This document shows positions 22,873-34,276 of a stretch of 64,000 nucleotides of DNA, piece by piece. The position numbers and the translations under genes were made by a program. Position 1 is the first letter of the stretch; each line of letters opens with the position of its first letter. A model generated the notes under the pieces. That model was not told the origin of the DNA. It saw only the letters and a program-made list of their open reading frames with translations, and did no database searches. Where the stretch lies: positions 124,001 through 188,000 of the forward strand of contig JAGYJW010000004.1 in the NCBI GenBank assembly GCA_018401435.1, written 5' to 3'. The DNA comes from Deltaproteobacteria bacterium (GTDB lineage Bacteria > Myxococcota_A > UBA796 > UBA2385).

Positions 22873-25800
22873 GTGAGCCCGCACGCCCCCGACCCCCAGG
22901 CCGCTGCCCCCACGGAAGCCCCGCGTGGCGGGGCGCGTGCATCGTTCGAAAAGATGCGCGGGATGTCGATTCCCGGCGCGATGTTGGAGGGCGCGGACCT
23001 GCGGGGCTTCGACCTGCGCCGTGCCGATCTGCAGGGGGCGCGCCTGTCGGGGGCGCAGCTGGATGGGGCCATCGCCCACGGCGCATGCCTGCGCGGCGCG
23101 GTGTTGACGGGCGCCTCCGCGGTCGGACTCCTGGGACGGGACCTGGACCTGGAGCGGGCGCACCTCTCGGGTGCGGTGCTTCACAGTGCCGTCCTGTGTT
23201 TCGCCGTACTGCTGGAGGCGGACCTCGCGGGCGCCGACCTGTCGGGCGCCGACCTGTCGGGTGCGGATCTTCGGGGTGCGGACCTTCGGGGTGCGGATCT
23301 TCGAGGTGCGGAGCTGTCGGGGGCCGACCTGGCCGGCGCCCGCCTGGAGGGGGCTCGGGTCGAGGGCCTGCGCGGACAGCGGGTCCGCCTGCACCGGGTC
23401 TCTGATCCCGATGGTGCGGCGCTGCGCGCCTTGATCGAGGCCGGCGGCTACACGGGCTTGGTCGCCCCTCTGGTCGGGGCGGGGGTCGCCTCGGGCCGGA
23501 GCGGGTCAGGTGGGCGCGCGCCTGCTCCGGGCCTCGCGCGACAGCCTGTCGGGTCCCTCTCCCCTGTGGGCCCCGGCTGCGGGCAGCCGGCCTGCGCCTG
23601 CGGCTTCGCATCGCCGGGGGCGCCGCCGAGGCCACACCCGCCAGGAGCGGCGGGCCGCCGAGTCCAGGAGCGACAGGCCCGGTGGCGCCGCATCCGCGCC
23701 CAGCGGCAGGCCGATCCGCCAGCGTCGCGCCAGGACCAGGCGGTGAGCGGAACACCGCAGCCGGCGTGCGGAGCGTGCGGCCCGGCGCCTGCGCCACCAG
23801 CCCAGCTTCCGGGTGGGGCCCAGCGCAGCCCTTGCTGGTGGACCTGCCCCGGCGGGTCCTGCGCTTGCCGCGCGCCCTCGGGTGCCGGCGCCGCCGCCGC
23901 CCGGCTGCAGCTGCTGGCCCATCGCCGCGCCAGATACTCCTCGCGCGCACGTGAGATGGGATTGCTGGCGCATCTTCGCGGTGCGGCCAGACGCATCCTC
24001 TCCCGTGCCCGGGCCGTCCAGCCCGGGCCGTCGACGACCGCCCGGGCCGCGGCCGAGGCCGCCCACCAGGCGCGGCTGGAGGCCAGAAGAGGCCCGCCCG
24101 CGCCGCCGGGCGGGCGGGAGGACCGACGCCCAGCGGGCGGCGGCCAGGACGCCCAGGCTCGGCTTGCCGCCGAAGCCCAGTTGGCGGCCCGCCCAGCAGG
24201 CCGATGCCCGCGCGCAGGCCTTGGGCGACGCGGCAGGAGCGGGCCCGCCGCGCCTTACGCCGCCGTCAGGCCGATCTCGCCGATCTTGCGGCGGCGGCCA
24301 GCGCCTTGCAAAGCCCGCCAGGCCCTCGCCGACAGCGCGAGCTGGAGGCGCTGGACCGGCAGCAGGCGGGCGGCCGCGGTCAACGCCAGGCCCCGCCGGG
24401 CCCCTGCGCCCGAAGGGCTCAAAGGCCGCGTCTGGCGCTGCCCGGTCCCGGGGCCTTGCCCCAGGGCCCCAGGGTGGACCTCTGGCGCAGATCTGCGGCG
24501 CAGGCGGCTGGGGGCCCTGAACTGGCCCGGAGCCACGTCTGCGCGAGGCTCGGCTGTCCGGGCGCGCGGCTGGAGGCGCGAATCTGCGAGGAAGCGAGAT
24601 AGAGAGAAGGCGCGGATTTCAGGTGCGCGCCTGGCGGGCATTCGGACAGGGTGGCTGCGGGGCGGGGGTCCGCCTGTCGGGCGCGCGGCTGCGGCGGGCC
24701 AGCCTGGTGGAGCGCCCAGCTGTCAGGTGCCCGCCCTGGTGGACGCGGATCTGCGGGATGCGAGGATCTGCGCGGAGCCGAGCCTCTCGGCGCGGACCTC
24801 ACCGGCGTGGACCTGCGGCGGTGCCGCCTGACCGGGGCCAACCTGCGGGGGGCTCGCCTGAGCGCCGCCCGCATGTCGGATCTCGACCTGCGCGGGCTGT
24901 TCCTGGAAGACGCCACCTTGGACCAGGCCGACCTCGCGGGTTGCCAGTGGGAGGGCGCTGGCGTGCGCGGGGCCGACCTCGCCAGAGGCCCTGGGGCTGT
25001 CGGGTCGGGAGCGCGGGCCCTGGCCGAGCGGGGCGCGCGCACCGGCGAGCCGGGGCCTCGAAGAGAGCTGTTGGGGGGCCTGCGCCTTCCAGCTTCGCGC
25101 GGCCCTGGTCATCCTCGGCCTGGGGCTCGGGGCCTGGCTGGGGGCGCGCTTTCTGGCGGGTCAAGAAGACCCGGCGGTGCTGGCTGAACAAGCCGCCGCC
25201 CTGCGCAGCGAGGCCCCGCTGGACGCCAGCGCCGCCTATGCCAGCCTTGCCGACTTGAGCACCCGGGTGGACGAGCGCGTCGGCTACCTGGTCGAGGCCG
25301 CGGGCCTGGCCGACCTGGGCGGGGACGCCGAGCGCGCCTCGGCCCTGATGGACGAGGCGCTGGTGGTGGCGGGCAGCAGCCCGGGCATCTCGGCGGATGT
25401 GCGCGTGCGCAAGGGGCTCCCGCCTGGGCGGGGGGAGTGGGTGGCGGCCCCGCGAGACGGTGCTGCCGCTGCACTGGGCCTCGAAGGCCACCCGGCCGAG
25501 ACCCGCGCCCGCGCCGTGGTGGTCTGGCAAGGGCGCGCTGCCCTGGACCTGCCCCCGCAAGCCGACGAGGGGGACCCCGTGGCGGCCCTGGTGGGCTCCT
25601 TGGCCGAGCTGCCCGAAGCCGCCGCCGACCTCTACCTCGCTGTGGCCGAGCTTCGCAGCGGCCGTGGCGGGGACCCGCAGCCCTGGGCCAGCTGGACGCG
25701 GCCCGCCGCCCTGGACCTGCCCCTTCGGCCAGGGCTGGCGCCTGCAGGAGAGCCGGGCCCGGGTGCTGGACCGGGCGGGAGGCTGGAGGCGGCCGCCGCC

Positions 25801-28219
25801 CTACTATGCGCTGCTGGCCGAGGCTCCCGACCTCAGCACCCCCCGGGCGGCGCTGGCCCGGCTGGCGCTGGCCGACATTCACCAACGGCGAGGCGCCTGG
25901 ACGAGGCCGCCGCGCTGGTATTGCCCCTGGCCGAGACCGCCGGGGACGCGGGGGTGCGCGGCCGGGCCTTGCTGCTGACCGGGCGCCTGGCCGAACAGGG
26001 CGAGGATGCCACGGCGGCCCTGGCGGCCTACCAGCAGGTGCTGACCCTGGACGGCATCGACGCCGACACCCGCGACGAGGCGCGCATCTCGCCAGCGCGG
26101 AATTGCTGATGGAGGGGGCGCGGGGCCGACGCAGAGGCGGCGATCGCCGGCCTGCCGCCCGATGCTGCGGCCCTGGTGGTGGCCCACGCGCGCCTGGGTG
26201 AGGCCCGGGGCCTGATGGACGACGGCCAGGCCGAAGCCGCCCTCGCCGTCTACGATGCCCTGCTCGAAAATGAAGCATTGATCGATGATCTGCGGCGTGG
26301 CGCCCTCTCTGGGCGGGCCGAGGCCCTGGCCTACCTGGGCGAGCTTTCCGAGGCCACCGAGCTGTGGCGGGCCCTGCTCGCTGAGAACCCGGACGCCGCG
26401 GAGCGTGCCGAGATCGAGCTGCGCCTGGCCTATGGGCTGCTGCAGGGGGGAGAGCCCGCCCAGGGCGATCGGGCCTTCCAGAGCCTCGCCGCCGCATCCG
26501 ACCCGGATGTGCGCTTCCGGGGCCTGTTGGGCCAGGCCGAGGTGGCCTTGAGCGCGGGCGAGCGTTCGCGTGCAGGCCTCGCAGGCAGGTGGCTGACCGG
26601 GCGCCCGACGCCGCCTTCCAGGTGCAGGCCCTGCAAGAGCTGGCGCTGCTATCGGCCGAGGAGGAGCGCCCCGAGGCCGCCCTGGAGGCCTGGCGCCGGC
26701 TGTTGGGCGTGGCGCCGCCGGGCCACCCCTCCATCGCCAACGCGCGCCTGGCGCTGCTGGGGCGCTGTGGAGCCTGGGGCCCACGCCTGGACGAGGCCCT
26801 GGGCATCTGTGAGCAGGCCGTCGCCACCACGACCGGGCTGGATCACGCCGCGGGCCCGGGCAGGCTGCGCCGGAAGGCTGCGAGCGGGCCCGTCACCTGG
26901 AGGAGGCCGCGGGAAGCCAGGTCAGGTTGGCCCGCAGTGCCGGTCCTGCCAGCCGATCGCAGGCGACGCCTGGCTGAGGCCGCCCGCTGCACCTCGCCCT
27001 GGACCAGCCCCGCCGCCGCCGCGCGCCTGGCGCGAGGCTGCCTCCCTTGAGTCAGGCGGTGCCCCTGCCTGCCGCTGCACAGGCCTGGGTGGAGGCCCTG
27101 GAGCAGCTTGGCGCGCCCGCAGCCCTGGCGGCAGCGCGGGCCGGGCGGGACGCCCTGGTGGGCCGCCCCCGCCCTGGCCAGCCCCTGCTGTTGCAGTCGG
27201 CCCCAGGCCCGGTCCCAGGGCCGCCCCGACAGGCCGCCCGCATGCTGGAGCGCGCCTTGTCCTTGCCCCTGTCCACCGCCGAGCGCGCCGGCGCGCTGGT
27301 GGAGCTGGGTGACACCTGGTTGGAGGCCGGGCAGATCGCCGCGGCCCAAGCCCGCTTCGCCGAGGTCGCCGATCTGGAGGGGGTGGAGGATCCCACCCGC
27401 TTCGCCGCCGCCATGGGGCGGGCCGAGGCCCTGCACGCCGCCAGGGGGATCTGCCCGGCGCCTTGGATGCGCTCTCCCAGCTCGATCCCCCCGATCCCAG
27501 CAGCCGCCGCTGGTGGCTGGAGACCCGGGCGGGCCTGCAGGTGGAGGCGGGCGATGCCGAAGCCGCGCTGGTCACCTGGATGGCCTTAGTGGAGGCCGCC
27601 GCCCGATGTCTCCGGGGGCCCGCACCGCGGCCTGCGCGGGGCGGCCGACGCCGAGCTGACCCTGGACCGGCCCCAGGCAGCGCTGGCCCTCTACGAGCAG
27701 GCCGCCGCCAGCGCGACGGACGGTCCGGCTTCGGGCTGGGCGCGCCTGGGCCTCGCGGCGGCCCTGGCGGAGCTGGGGGGGGGACCGGGCCCGGAGCCAG
27801 GCCCCATTTGTGCGGTCCCACGCCGATCCGGAGGTCCAGCTCCAGGCGGCCCTGGAGAGCGCGCGCATTTCCGCTGGGAATGAAGACTGGGACTCCGTTG
27901 TCGCTGTGTTGGAAGGTGTGGATGCCGCACCGCTGGGCCCCGGCTGGGACGCCTCGCTGGTGGAGGTGCGGGCGGCAGCCCAGGTGGGCCAGGGTGAGCC
28001 GGACGCCGCGGCCGAGGCCTGGGCGGCCCTGGCCGCCGCTGGCCCGAGAGCGAAGAGGCCCTGCTGCCGGCCTGGCTGGGGCTGGCCGATCCCTGGCCCT
28101 GGCCCGCGGTAGTCTGCAAGAGGCCCCGCCAGTGGGCCGACCGCGCCGTGCTGCTGGCCCGGGACCCCGGCTACCTGGACCGGGCGCGCGCCCTGGTGGC
28201 CCGGCTGGACGGGGGATGA
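22873..28219 (+). pseudogene. Giant pentapeptide-repeat / coiled-coil / membrane / TPR protein with many frameshifts
   Basis: Repaired, this would be about 1780 residues. From a GTG at 22873, residues 30-185 are pentapeptide repeats ([20 protein letters not shown]). From about 23500 the coding signal hops between frames. It passes through an Ala/Arg/Gln coiled coil (pieces [20 protein letters not shown] at 24234 and [13 protein letters not shown]), then returns to pentapeptide repeats ([20 protein letters not shown] near 24790). A single membrane helix (LRAALVILGLGLGAWLGARF, about 25096) precedes a long TPR-like region to 28219. Examples there are DEAAALVLPLAETAGDAGVR and AEAALAVYDALLENEALIDD. 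At least a dozen frame switches occur, yet each segment stays coding-like. The stop overlaps the next ATG (ATGA at 28216). Either recent decay or local assembly errors could explain it. The family is not recognised as a whole. Its 5' end is divergent from murA, with a 232-base gap that shows nothing clear. Confidence 0.65.
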
Positions 28220-29747
28220 GGCCGGCGCCGGGGTCGGACCGCTGGCCGCCCTCCCTCTTCGGCGCCTGCCGCCCTGCCTGTGAAGATCTCGACCAGGTGC
28301 CCATCCTCACCGAGGCCGCCCCAGACCCGGTCGCTTGGCAGGCCGAGATCGCGGGCACGCTATCGGACTTCCTGGCCTGGAGCGGCGAGGGGACCTGCTT
28401 GTCGGCGGTGTCGGTGGGGCTGCCCTCCGCAATCCAGGGCGACCCCCGCTCTCCGAGGGCCTTCGACCGCTGGCAGCGGCGCATCCACCTCGCGCCGGAT
28501 CTCGACCTGCAGGCCGTGGCCCCGGTGCTGCAGCACGAGCTCTGCCACGCCTGGGACGCCTCTCGCGGCTTCGTCTCCGATGAGCACCCTGAGCTTTTTC
28601 CCGCGGAGCAGCTGCCCGCGGCCTGCATACCGCCACCCATCCGGCAGGGACCGGCGGCGCGAGAGGTCTTCGCCTTCTTGTGCGGGGTGGGCCCGGTGGA
28701 CCCGGCCCTGGTGCGCAGCCTGGATGCCGGCGGCTGCGATGCGGGCTTGACCCCGGGCTGGCGCTTCGTGCTCGACCAGGTCTACCCCGAGGCTCCGGCT
28801 GGGGAGCCCGCGGCCCTGGGCGCCGCCCTGCCGGCCGCCATCCGGCAGGTGCCCATCGCTGATCCGCCCGCCCAGCGCATCTACGACGTCGCCTTCGTGG
28901 GGGATGGGCTCTGGATCCTCAGCCTGGAGCACCCGCCGCCCACCTGGGAGCTCAACCGCCTGGACCTGCTCACGGGCGAATGGACCACCCACCGGCCCCT
29001 GCCAGCGACCGATCCGCTGCCCGGCGCATTCCTGGTGGCGGGCCCGGAGGAGGGGCGCCTGGTGGCCCGCTGGGGGGAGGTCTGGACCGCCTTTCGCCTG
29101 CCGCCGGATGGCGGCGAAGCCAGCCCGGTGGTCAGCGTCGGTGCGCCGCCCAGCTTTGAATCCGGCGCCTTGTGGTGGCAGGGCCGGCTGTGGCAGCTCG
29201 TTGGAGATGGGCTGCTGGAGCACGATCCCATCGACGGAAGCAGCGGCGTCCACCCCTTTCCCGAGGGGCTCTCGGGCCTGTCGAACCGCAGCCTGCACCC
29301 CCGCTCTGGCGGCTTGGGCTTTGTGGGCACGGTGGGCGGCCACGCGGTGCAAGGCTTCACGGACGGGGGCGGGGCCTGGTCTCATGCAGCCGCCCCCACC
29401 CGCCGACCGCTAGTCCGGAGCTGGCCGATGGGCGCCTGGTGGGGGGAGGGGATCTGCGGGGCCTCGGCTTGCCCGCGCTGGCCTTGCGCGGCTGGACCCG
29501 GCCCGAGGCCGAGCTGCTTGCGGTGATCGACCCCGAGGCTGGCGCCTATTGGCTGGGCGGCTGCTTCGACCCGGCCCTGGTCCCTTCGGATGCGGGGGAT
29601 CTGGGCGCCTGGGTCAGCTCGGATGGCGTGATCTGGTTGCTGGGCGAAGGGCAGGAGGGGCTCACCCTGCTGGCCATCACGCCGGGCGGGGAGTCCGATC
29701 GCGATCGCAGGGCAGATCGGCTCAATGTCGGCGGTGGGCGTCCGTAG
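28216..29747 (+). CDS. Putative HExxH-containing protein with beta-propeller-like C-terminus, frameshifted
   Basis: This gene is coupled to the preceding one by ATGA. Repaired length is about 510 residues. Near residue 115 is VAPVLQHELCHAWDASRG, an HExxH zinc-peptidase-like motif preceded by hydrophobic residues. A downstream EVFAFLCG could supply a further acidic residue. From about residue 210 the protein becomes strand-rich with short repeated blades (VAFVGDGLWILSLEHPPP, FESGALWWQGRLWQLVGDGL, GGLGFVGTVGGHAVQGF), suggesting a propeller. The frame changes near 29400, where HAAAPT continues as PELADGRLVGGGDLRGLGL in another frame. No signal peptide is visible. Peptidase activity is a possibility, not a conclusion; a third zinc ligand is not identified. 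Confidence 0.6.
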
Positions 29748-29797
29748 ACGGGGTGCCTGGTCGCCCGGGCTTGCCCCGCCCCCCGTCAGGAGACCCC

Positions 29798-30751
29798 ATG
29801 ACGGATTTTCACGCCGCACACACGCGCGCACCGCAGATCTTCTGCGAGCCGAACCCGACCGATGAGGTCACTGTCGCGGACCGCGTCGAGCGCCTGCAGA
29901 TCCCGATGGATCGCCGGCGGCCCACCTTGACGCTGCTGTCGGGCATCGAGGCGGGGCGGCAGTTTGCGTTGGCCCAGGGGCGCACCATCCTGGGGCGCGG
30001 CTCGGAGGCCGACGTGGTCCTCGACGAGGACGGCGTGTCGCGGCAGCATTGCGCCATCGACGTGTACAGCGGGGGACAGGCCTTCATCACGGATCTGCGG
30101 AGCACGAATGGCACCGGCGTGGACGGCCAGGTGGTGGGCGACGCCGCAATCCCCTTGACCGATGGCGCCCTGCTGGCCCTTGGGGGCTCCTTGACCCTCA
30201 AATTCGCCCTGCGCCACGAGGTGGAGGAGAAGGTCCAGCACAGCCTCTACAACGCGGCGGTGCGCGACGGCCTGACCGGCCTCTACAACAAGCGCTACCT
30301 GCAGGAGCGCATGGAGCAGGAATTCGCCTGGGCCCTTCGGAATGGGCGCCCACTGTCCATTCTCGTCGTTGACCTCGACTTCTTCAAGCGGGTGAACGAC
30401 CAGCACGGCCACCCGGCCGGGGACGAGGTGCTGCGGGTTGCGGCGGGCCGCATGCAGGAGGGCCTGCGGAGGGAGGACGTGCTCGCCCGCTTTGGCGGCG
30501 AAGAATTCGTCATCCTCATGCGGGAGACGCCCGCGCAGCGGGGTTGGGAGGTGGGGCAGCGGGTGGCCGAGGCCGTCCGCAGGGCGCCCGTGCACTTCGG
30601 GGCCCTGCGGATCCCCATCACGGCCTCCATGGGGCTGGCCAGCAGCGAGGAGCCGCGGGTGCTCCGGGTGGCGGATCTCTTCGCCCGGGCCGATCGGCGG
30701 CTGTACAAGGCCAAGTCCAATGGACGGAACCAGGTGGTCGCCCGGGACTGA
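29798..30751 (+). CDS. FHA-GGDEF diguanylate cyclase
   Basis: This is a 317-residue soluble protein. Residues 40-140 are an FHA phosphothreonine-binding domain: GRTILGRGSEADVVL, then VSRQHCAI and DLRSTNGTGVDG. Residues 155-315 are a GGDEF domain beginning DGLTGLYNKRYL. The active-site loop is ARFGGEEFVIL (GGEEF, competent), and RRED five residues upstream is a product-inhibition I-site (RxxD). The enzyme should make c-di-GMP from two GTP, with recruitment or control through a phosphorylated partner. TCAGGAG lies upstream of ATG 29798. The window also holds a PilZ receptor at 3.4-5.3 kb, a possible downstream reader. The gene ends six bases from an opposing gene. Confidence 0.93.
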   Translation: MTDFHAAHTRAPQIFCEPNPTDEVTVADRVERLQIPMDRRRPTLTLLSGIEAGRQFALAQGRTILGRGSEADVVLDEDGVSRQHCAIDVYSGGQAFITDLRSTNGTGVDGQVVGDAAIPLTDGALLALGGSLTLKFALRHEVEEKVQHSLYNAAVRDGLTGLYNKRYLQERMEQEFAWALRNGRPLSILVVDLDFFKRVNDQHGHPAGDEVLRVAAGRMQEGLRREDVLARFGGEEFVILMRETPAQRGWEVGQRVAEAVRRAPVHFGALRIPITASMGLASSEEPRVLRVADLFARADRRLYKAKSNGRNQVVARD

Positions 30752-30757
30752 AGGCCC

Positions 30758-31765
30758 TCAGGGCCGGGCGGGGGCCGCCAGGCCGCGGGCCTTCAGGGCG
30801 CCCAGCCGGGCGCGGGTGGCCACCAGGTCGTCCCGGTCGGGGTAGAGCTCGGCGACCTCTTCGACCAGGGCGCTTGCGGCCTCCAGCTCGCCCAGGTCCA
30901 TATGGAGCTGGGCCCGCAGCAGGCGCAGCATCGGGTGCCGCTGGTACTCCCACTGGGGCTCGTCCAGGGTGTCCAAGGCGGTCTCGGGGCCGAACTCCCG
31001 GCGGTCCAGCTCGACCCGCAAGGCGAGCACGTCGGGGTTGCGCAGGTTGCGGGTGCGCAGCCGCCGAATCGTGCGCCGCACATCCTTGTAGAGCCCCTCT
31101 TCGAGGTCCATATAGGCCCGCAGCAGGTGGCCCCGGTAGACGCCGGAGGTCTGCAGGCGGTCGGACTCCCAGAGCAGCCAGGCGGCCTCTTCCCGGTTGC
31201 CGGCCTCCCACTCCAGCTCGGCCAGGTAGGCGTAGAGGGTGGAGGCGCGGGGGTAGGCGGCGACGGCCTCGATGCCCACCTCGCGGGCCTCGGCGTAGCG
31301 GTGGGCGGTGCGATAGTCGGCGATCAGTCCGATATAGTGCATCAAACCGGTCTTTTCGGTTGCGACGGCGAGGGCTTCGCGGCGCAGGGCGGCGGCTTCG
31401 AGGGGGCGGCCGGCCTCGCGCAGGGCGTCGGCATGCTGGCGCAGGCCGCCGATCTTTTCGTAGTAGGCGCCCCCGCCGGTCGACATCTCGAAGGACTCGA
31501 TGGCGTCGGTAAAGGCGCCCATCTTGACCAGGATCAGGCCCAGCTGGGCGTGCAGATCGGGGTCATCGGGGCGTTGGTCCAGCTCTTCGAGCACCTTGTT
31601 GTAGGCGCCCCGGGGCATGCCGCGGCCGAGAATCATCATCGCCGTCGCCGACGGAGTCGCCCGTGCGCGCGGGGTTGCGACGAGGCCCAGGCCGACGGCG
31701 GCGCTGAGCAGCAAGGCGAAGGGGGCCGAGGGCCACTTCGCGGCGGGGATGGGCCTGTCGGGCAT
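30758..31765 (-). CDS. Secreted TPR-repeat protein
   Basis: The protein has 335 residues. An N-terminal signal-like helix (FALLLSAAVGLGLVATPRARA) is followed by a helical-repeat protein. Tetratricopeptide-like units are visible from residue 50 on, for example DDPDLHAQLGLILVKMGAFT and YPRASTLYAYLAELEWEAGN. Such proteins usually scaffold protein complexes in the periplasm. The ATG at 31765 precedes a basic n-region. The gene is divergent from the sulfatase-TPR gene at 31853, sharing an 87-base spacer. No specific family is recognised. Confidence 0.75.
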   Translation of the reverse strand: MPDRPIPAAKWPSAPFALLLSAAVGLGLVATPRARATPSATAMMILGRGMPRGAYNKVLEELDQRPDDPDLHAQLGLILVKMGAFTDAIESFEMSTGGGAYYEKIGGLRQHADALREAGRPLEAAALRREALAVATEKTGLMHYIGLIADYRTAHRYAEAREVGIEAVAAYPRASTLYAYLAELEWEAGNREEAAWLLWESDRLQTSGVYRGHLLRAYMDLEEGLYKDVRRTIRRLRTRNLRNPDVLALRVELDRREFGPETALDTLDEPQWEYQRHPMLRLLRAQLHMDLGELEAASALVEEVAELYPDRDDLVATRARLGALKARGLAAPARP

Positions 31766-31852
31766 GGGGTTGATAGGGCCCTCGCCCCGCGCTTGGGGGC
31801 ATTGGCGTCCGCCGCTGCGGGTGCTGCCCCCGGATAACGACAGGAACCTGCC

Positions 31853-34268
31853 ATGGCAAAGCCCCACCGCCTCCTCTTCCTCCTGCTGGCCGCCTGCTCG
31901 GGCGATGCGGCGAAGACCGAGGCCCCGCCGGCCCCCACCGAGGCCGCCCCCGAGGTCCCCGCCGAAGCCGCTGTTGTGGCCAAGGCCGGCTCCGGGCCCT
32001 CGCTGCTGCTGGTGACCATGGACACCACGCGGGCCGACCGCATCGGCGCCTATGGCTATGCCGACGCCCACACGCCCCATATCGACAAGGTGGCCGCAGA
32101 GGGTGTGCGCTTCTCGCGGGCCTATGCCACGGTGCCCCTGACCACGCCCTCGCACGCCTCGATGCTGACGGGGCTCTACCCCACGCGACACGGTGTCCAC
32201 AACAACGGTGACGCCGTGCTTCCCGACGAGCTGACCACGCTGGCCGAGCTGCTGGTGGGTCGGGGTTACCACACCGCCGGCTCCGTCTCGGCCTTTGTGA
32301 CCACCCGGGTCTGGAACCTGGACCAGGGCTTTGACGCCTACTTTGACACGGTGCAAACCCATGAGGGCGGCCGGGCCGACAGCCGGTGGGGCCGCGAGCG
32401 CAGCGCCGCCGAGGTGGTGGACGACCTCGCGGGTTGGCTGAAGGAGAAGCCCGCTGGGGCGCCCTTCTTCACCTGGGCCCACATGTATGACCCCCACGAC
32501 CCCTATGCGCCCCCCAAGGAGTGGGCCGAGAAGATGCCCGGGCGGCCCTATGACGGCGAGATCGCCTATATGGACGAGCAGATCGGCCGGCTGATCGCCG
32601 CCGCCGAGGCCGCGGCCGGCCCCGAGGGCGTGGCCATCGTGCTGGTGGCCGACCATGGCGAGGCCTTCAACAATGAACATGGCGAGCAGAGCCATGGCAT
32701 GTACACCTTCGACCCCACCATGCGCATCCCCTTCATCGTGCGGCCTCCCAAGCCCCTGGCCCAGGGCCGCGAGGTGTCCGAGATCACCGTCAGCAACGTC
32801 GATGTGACCCCGACGGCGCTGGGCCTGCTGGGCATGCCATCGCCCGAGGATCTGGACGGCGCGGACCTCAGCGTCTTCTCGCGCGGCGAGACCCGCGACC
32901 GCGAGCCCGTCTTCTTGGAGGCCGAGACCCCCTGGAACCGCTTCGGTTTCCACCCCGAGTGGACGGCGGCCCAGGGCCCCTGGAAGCTCATGGCCACCCC
33001 CAACCCGCGCCTCTTCGACGTGGACGCCGACCCCAAGGAGCTGACCAACCGCTACGCCGAACAGGGCGAGGTCGCGGGCAAGCTCAAGGCCTTCGTGGAC
33101 GGGGTGCAGGCCCGCCGGGTGAATTCCGAGACCATGTCCGCCAGCCCCGAGATGATCGAGCAGCTGGCCGCCTTGGGCTATGTCGCCGGCACCGACGCCG
33201 GGCCCGCCGATGTGGCCGGGCTGCCCGACGCCAAGGACCAGCAGCAGGTCATCAACCGCATCGAGGCCGCGCGCCGGCTCACCCGCCAGCCCAACAAGAC
33301 CAAGGAGGCCGAGGCCGCCATGCGCGGCATCCTGCGCGACTTCCCGATGATGGGCGAGATGCGCATGAGCCTCTCCCGGGTGCTGCAGCGCCAGGGCAAG
33401 TTCGCCCAGGCCGAGAAGGTGCTCAAGGAGGGCGTCGAGCTGCAGCCCGCCAGCACGCTGATGCGCTCACACCTCGCCGGCGTCATCGCCCGGCAGGGCC
33501 GCTTGCAAGAGGCCTATGACCTGGTGCGCACCATCTACGAGCAGGTGCCCGGGGATGACCTCTCGCGCATCTCCATGCTGCGCTACCTCACCGATATGAA
33601 CCGGGTGGACGAGGCCCTGGCCCTGGGCCAGCAGTGGCTGGCCACCGAGCCCGAGAACCGTGGCTTGCAGTCCATGGTCGGCATCTTGCTGGTGCACAAG
33701 CGCGATCTGCGGGGCGCCGAGCCCTTGTTGCAGGCCTCCTTGCTGGACGGCCAACCCCGCGAGCAGGTGCACCGGGCCCTGGGCATGATCGCCCTGGCCA
33801 AGGGAGACACCGAGGGCCTGATCGGCCACCTGCAGGCCGAGAGCGCTGATTTCCCGTCCAATCTGGGCGTGCGGATGGAGCTGGGCAACACCTTCATGAC
33901 CGCGCGTCGCTGGGACGAGGCCGCCGCCGAATATGCCGCCATCGCCGAGCAGAACCCCAAGGACTTCAACGCGCGCCGGGCCTGGGCCCAGGCGGTCTTC
34001 AACAGCGGCGACTACGAGCTGGCCGCCAAGCTGCTGGCCCCAGCGCTGGCGGGCGCCCCCGACAACCCCGAGGTGCTGCTGCTGCACGCCAACCTCTTGG
34101 ACAAGCAGGGCAAGACCGAGGAGGCCAAGGCCGCAGCCGAGGAGGCCAAGGCCCTGTGGGCTGCCGGCCGGGCGGCGGAGGAGGCCGAGCCCCCTGCCGC
34201 TGTTCACCGAGATCGAGGAGGACCCCGAGCTTCGGGACCTCGACCTGCCCGGCATCACCAACCCCTGA
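31853..34268 (+). CDS. Sulfatase-superfamily lipoprotein with C-terminal TPR domain, frameshift near end
   Basis: The product is a lipoprotein (MAKPHRLLFLLLAACSGD, lipobox LAAC) of about 804 residues if repaired. Residues 45-430 are an alkaline-phosphatase/sulfatase fold: LLLVTMDTTRADRIGAYGY gives the first metal Asp pair, VPLTTPSHASMLTGLYPTRH the nucleophile loop, and IVLVADHGEAFNNEHGEQSH the second metal site. The loop lacks the Cys/Ser of the formylglycine signature (CxPxR); a Thr is in place, as in phosphotransferase relatives. Residues 460-790 are TPR repeats. Near 34195 a C5 run shifts the frame: AEEAEP should continue PLPLFTEIEEDPELRDLDL and stop at 34268, which restores a sensible acidic end. 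Substrate unknown. A related shorter gene lies at 41936. Confidence 0.85.
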
Positions 34269-34276
34269 TCGGCGGG

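Noticed and set aside
22873-23400. CRISPR-like repeats
   Set aside because: The repeated DNA codes pentapeptide repeats in frame; there are no unique spacers of constant length.
19602-23405. 1267-codon open frame antisense to dnaG and murA
   Set aside because: A high-GC shadow; murA and dnaG have full family motifs on the other strand.
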